Source: an uncultured Sphaerochaeta sp. (lineage in GTDB: Bacteria > Spirochaetota > Spirochaetia > Sphaerochaetales > Sphaerochaetaceae). From it: a stretch of 64,000 nt of DNA. The notes below the pieces were generated by a model. That model was not told where the DNA came from. It ran no database searches and saw nothing but the letters and a program-made list of their open reading frames with translations. The DNA lies in assembly GCF_963677315.1 (NCBI RefSeq), contig NZ_OY781939.1, positions 124,001 to 188,000 on the forward strand, given 5' to 3'. This document shows positions 62,304-64,000 of the stretch, piece by piece. The stretch's first letter is position 1; each line of letters starts with the position of its first letter. A program made the translations under genes and the position numbers.

Positions 62304-63401
62304 ATGGAACTTCAGGAAGCAAAACAAGCGGTACTGGAGGCAACGAAGAAATTGGTTGCCTCGCAGTTGGTTGCAAGAACATGGGGAAATATCAGCTGTA
62401 GGGTAGGGGAAGAACATTTTCTAATTACCCCCAGTGGTAAGTCCTATGAGCACCTGACGGAGGACCAATTGGTATTGGTCTCGCTGGAGGGACTAGCGTA
62501 TACAGGCTCCCTGAAACCTTCCTCCGAGAAAGGAATCCATGCCTTGGTCTATAGAACGCATCCCCAAGTAAACTGTGTCATACACACCCATCAGGAGATG
62601 GCTTCTCTGATGAGTCTGGTTGGCAATGACCTATCCATCAGCGATGAGTGGAGAGAATTGCTTGGAGAGATCATACCCACCTCACGATATGGATTACCAG
62701 GTACCAAGGCATTGATGAATCAGGTAGGCAGGATACTAAAGGGCTATGCAAGCCCTGCAGTCCTGATGGCTAACCATGGTGCACTCTGTTTTGGATCCAG
62801 TCCTCAAGAGGCTTTCAGCATTGCTGAAGCCTTGGAAGGAGTATGTAAGGAGCAGGTCTTCAGGCTCTCCCCACTTCTATCTTCTCTCAATGGGGAGGTG
62901 CAAATACGTGCTTTTGCAAGGAGAGATGGAGAGGAAGTGACGTATACAACCAATGATTCTCCTTCATTGCAGGCAATGGGGAACCAGATAATGAAGAGTA
63001 AGAAGGATTGCAATTATATCCTCTTGCTTACCTCCCAGGAGGTTCTGGAGGTAAGCGAAAGAGGTAAAACATTGCATGCGTTTCTCGACGATTTCGCACA
63101 GATTGCCGGTCCTTCCGTAGAGATAGTTCAAGAGAAACCTACTGGCTTTCACGGTCTCAAGCATCGCGATGCGCTGATTGTGCAAAAAGTAGGGGCGTTT
63201 TGTATGGGCAGCAGTGAATCGGAGGCTCATGCGGTAGCGACACTGGTCCAGAAGAACAGCAAAGCCGCATTGCTTAGGCTCTCTTGTGCACAGGTGAAAC
63301 CACTTCCTTATCTGGATACCCATCTGATGCGGTATGTGTACAAGGAGAAGTATGCTAAGCTTGCCTGTTCATCCACGAAGAGTACAGGCAGCACTTCATG
63401 A
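62304..63401 (+). CDS. Class II aldolase with a second, degenerate C-terminal aldolase-like half
   Basis: A 365-residue protein. Residues about 1-215 are a full class II (fuculose-phosphate) aldolase: VARTWGNISCRVGEEHFLIT, catalytic E75 in SSEKG, and zinc ligands H94 and H96 in VIHTHQE and H158 in MANHGALCFG. Residues about 225-355 repeat the fold's second half: HRDALIVQKVGAFCMGSSESEA corresponds to HG-ALC-FG, but with no zinc histidines, so it cannot be active alone. Normal members have about 215 residues; this fused tail may dimerise or form a lid. It cleaves a sugar-phosphate to a three-carbon and an aldehyde product. It starts 4 bases after the aminotransferase. Confidence 0.92.
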   Translation: MELQEAKQAVLEATKKLVASQLVARTWGNISCRVGEEHFLITPSGKSYEHLTEDQLVLVSLEGLAYTGSLKPSSEKGIHALVYRTHPQVNCVIHTHQEMASLMSLVGNDLSISDEWRELLGEIIPTSRYGLPGTKALMNQVGRILKGYASPAVLMANHGALCFGSSPQEAFSIAEALEGVCKEQVFRLSPLLSSLNGEVQIRAFARRDGEEVTYTTNDSPSLQAMGNQIMKSKKDCNYILLLTSQEVLEVSERGKTLHAFLDDFAQIAGPSVEIVQEKPTGFHGLKHRDALIVQKVGAFCMGSSESEAHAVATLVQKNSKAALLRLSCAQVKPLPYLDTHLMRYVYKEKYAKLACSSTKSTGSTS

Positions 63402-63560
63402 ACATATTTGTAAGTATTACTAATAGATATAAAATAGTTATTCTTGTCCTTTAACGTGTAAAATTTCGACAATTTTCGCCTATTGACAGATATCCTGTAT
63501 TGGTTTTCAATCAGAGCAGAATTATGATTGTGCTAGTAGCTATATATAAGGAGCTTTGAT

Positions 63561-64000
63561 ATCAAACAGAAAAAACCATCTACCAAACGTAAACTTGACT
63601 TTGACATACATCCTGTGGTATTTTTCACCTCCGCTTCCCTTATCATAGGATTTGTCATTGTTTCGGTATTCTTCAACGAGATGCTGGGGAATATATTCAA
63701 CCCTCTCCTTAATGGAATCTCAACCAACGCCGGTTGGTTTTTCACGCTGGCAGTGAACATTATCCTGCTGTTCGTGCTCTATCTGATGTTCAGCCGTTAT
63801 GGGGATATACGACTGGGAGGGGACGATGCTGAACCGGATTTCAGTACTCTCAGCTGGTTTGCCATGCTCTTCTCCGCTGGAATGGGTATAGGCCTGCTCT
63901 TCTACGGTGTGGCAGAACCAATGTTCCATTTTATGGTTCCCCCGGTTCCTGCTGATTCTGCGGCCGAAGCTGCACAGAATGCCATGAAGTATACATTCCT
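63561..64000 (+). CDS. BCCT-family transporter, N-terminal part; apparent AUC start
   Basis: The frame 63561-64000 encodes the beginning of a betaine/carnitine/choline-type transporter: FDIHPVVFFTSASLIIGFVI (first helix), NAGWFFTLAVNIILLFVLYL, and the typical FAMLFSAGMGIGLLFYGVAEP motif (about residues 95-115). It is cut by the window end. An in-frame TAG at 63537 limits the start; no ATG, GTG or TTG lies between it and the first helix except GTG 63615, which is inside the helix and has no ribosome site. AAGGAG (63548-63553) is exactly 7 bases before ATC 63561, so an AUC start, or a sequence error there, is likely. It should import the compound used by the cassette. Confidence 0.88.
   Translation, partial: MKQKKPSTKRKLDFDIHPVVFFTSASLIIGFVIVSVFFNEMLGNIFNPLLNGISTNAGWFFTLAVNIILLFVLYLMFSRYGDIRLGGDDAEPDFSTLSWFAMLFSAGMGIGLLFYGVAEPMFHFMVPPVPADSAAEAAQNAMKYTF

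Noticed and set aside
1..64000. CRISPR array, rRNA operon, prophage structural genes, replication origin
   Set aside because: No regularly spaced repeats, no rRNA-like conserved blocks, no capsid or tail genes and no dnaA-box cluster were seen.

Overview
The window reads as chromosomal DNA of a free-living, probably fermentative Spirochaetota bacterium of the Sphaerochaeta type. This assignment is inferred from gene content and style, not from a marker gene. The support is: many small exported lipoproteins and outer-membrane-barrel-like proteins, DUF1566-type surface lipoproteins, periplasmic-binding-protein sugar ABC systems with YesM/YesN-like regulators, a membrane pyrophosphatase, class I fructose-bisphosphate aldolase, and no flagellar genes. 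No rRNA and no CRISPR array were seen.

Region 1 (1-13.5 kb) is an accessory island. It starts right after a tRNA-Val(CAC) gene with its own promoter and terminator. It carries a DUF4143-type ATPase, a small membrane protein, a self-inhibited Fic protein, decayed gene pieces, a strongly base-paired element of unknown identity (4282-4409), and a truncated brxA-like (BREX, DUF1819) fragment behind a good promoter. The fragment runs directly into a very AT-rich 1693-residue protein with an N-terminal nuclease-like domain and a STAND-type NTPase, a probable Avs-like antiphage gene. An intact IS66 element (11062-13524) with a perfect 8-bp target duplication closes the island.

Region 2 (13.6-31 kb): a MarR/WrbA pair; a YtfQ-YtfR-YtfT-YjfF-like sugar ABC operon; a convergent operon for its probable sensing system (sugar-binding lipoprotein, histidine kinase, AraC-type response regulator); a K+-dependent-type membrane pyrophosphatase; a four-repeat lipoprotein; and a higBA toxin-antitoxin pair.

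Region 3 (31-45.6 kb) is core metabolism and signalling: SlyD-like prolyl isomerase, a membrane diguanylate cyclase, the aceE-aceF-lpd pyruvate dehydrogenase operon with a clear promoter, a tiny lysine-rich protein gene, a BTAD/TPR regulator, exported proteins, and class I fructose-bisphosphate aldolase.

Region 4 (45.7-57.9 kb) is rich in envelope proteins: a large repeat lipoprotein, a lipoprotein amidohydrolase, barrel-like proteins, a TetR/CPBP-protease pair, an ATPase with a nuclease-like tail, and a bacterial release-factor-like (baeRF) protein.

Region 5 (58-64 kb) is a compact catabolic cassette under a TetR regulator with a perfect 22-bp operator: FGGY kinase, GtrA-like membrane protein, class III aminotransferase, a double-domain class II aldolase, and a BCCT transporter (cut by the window edge) that has no ordinary start codon. 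It looks like an undescribed route for an amino-polyol-like or related compound.
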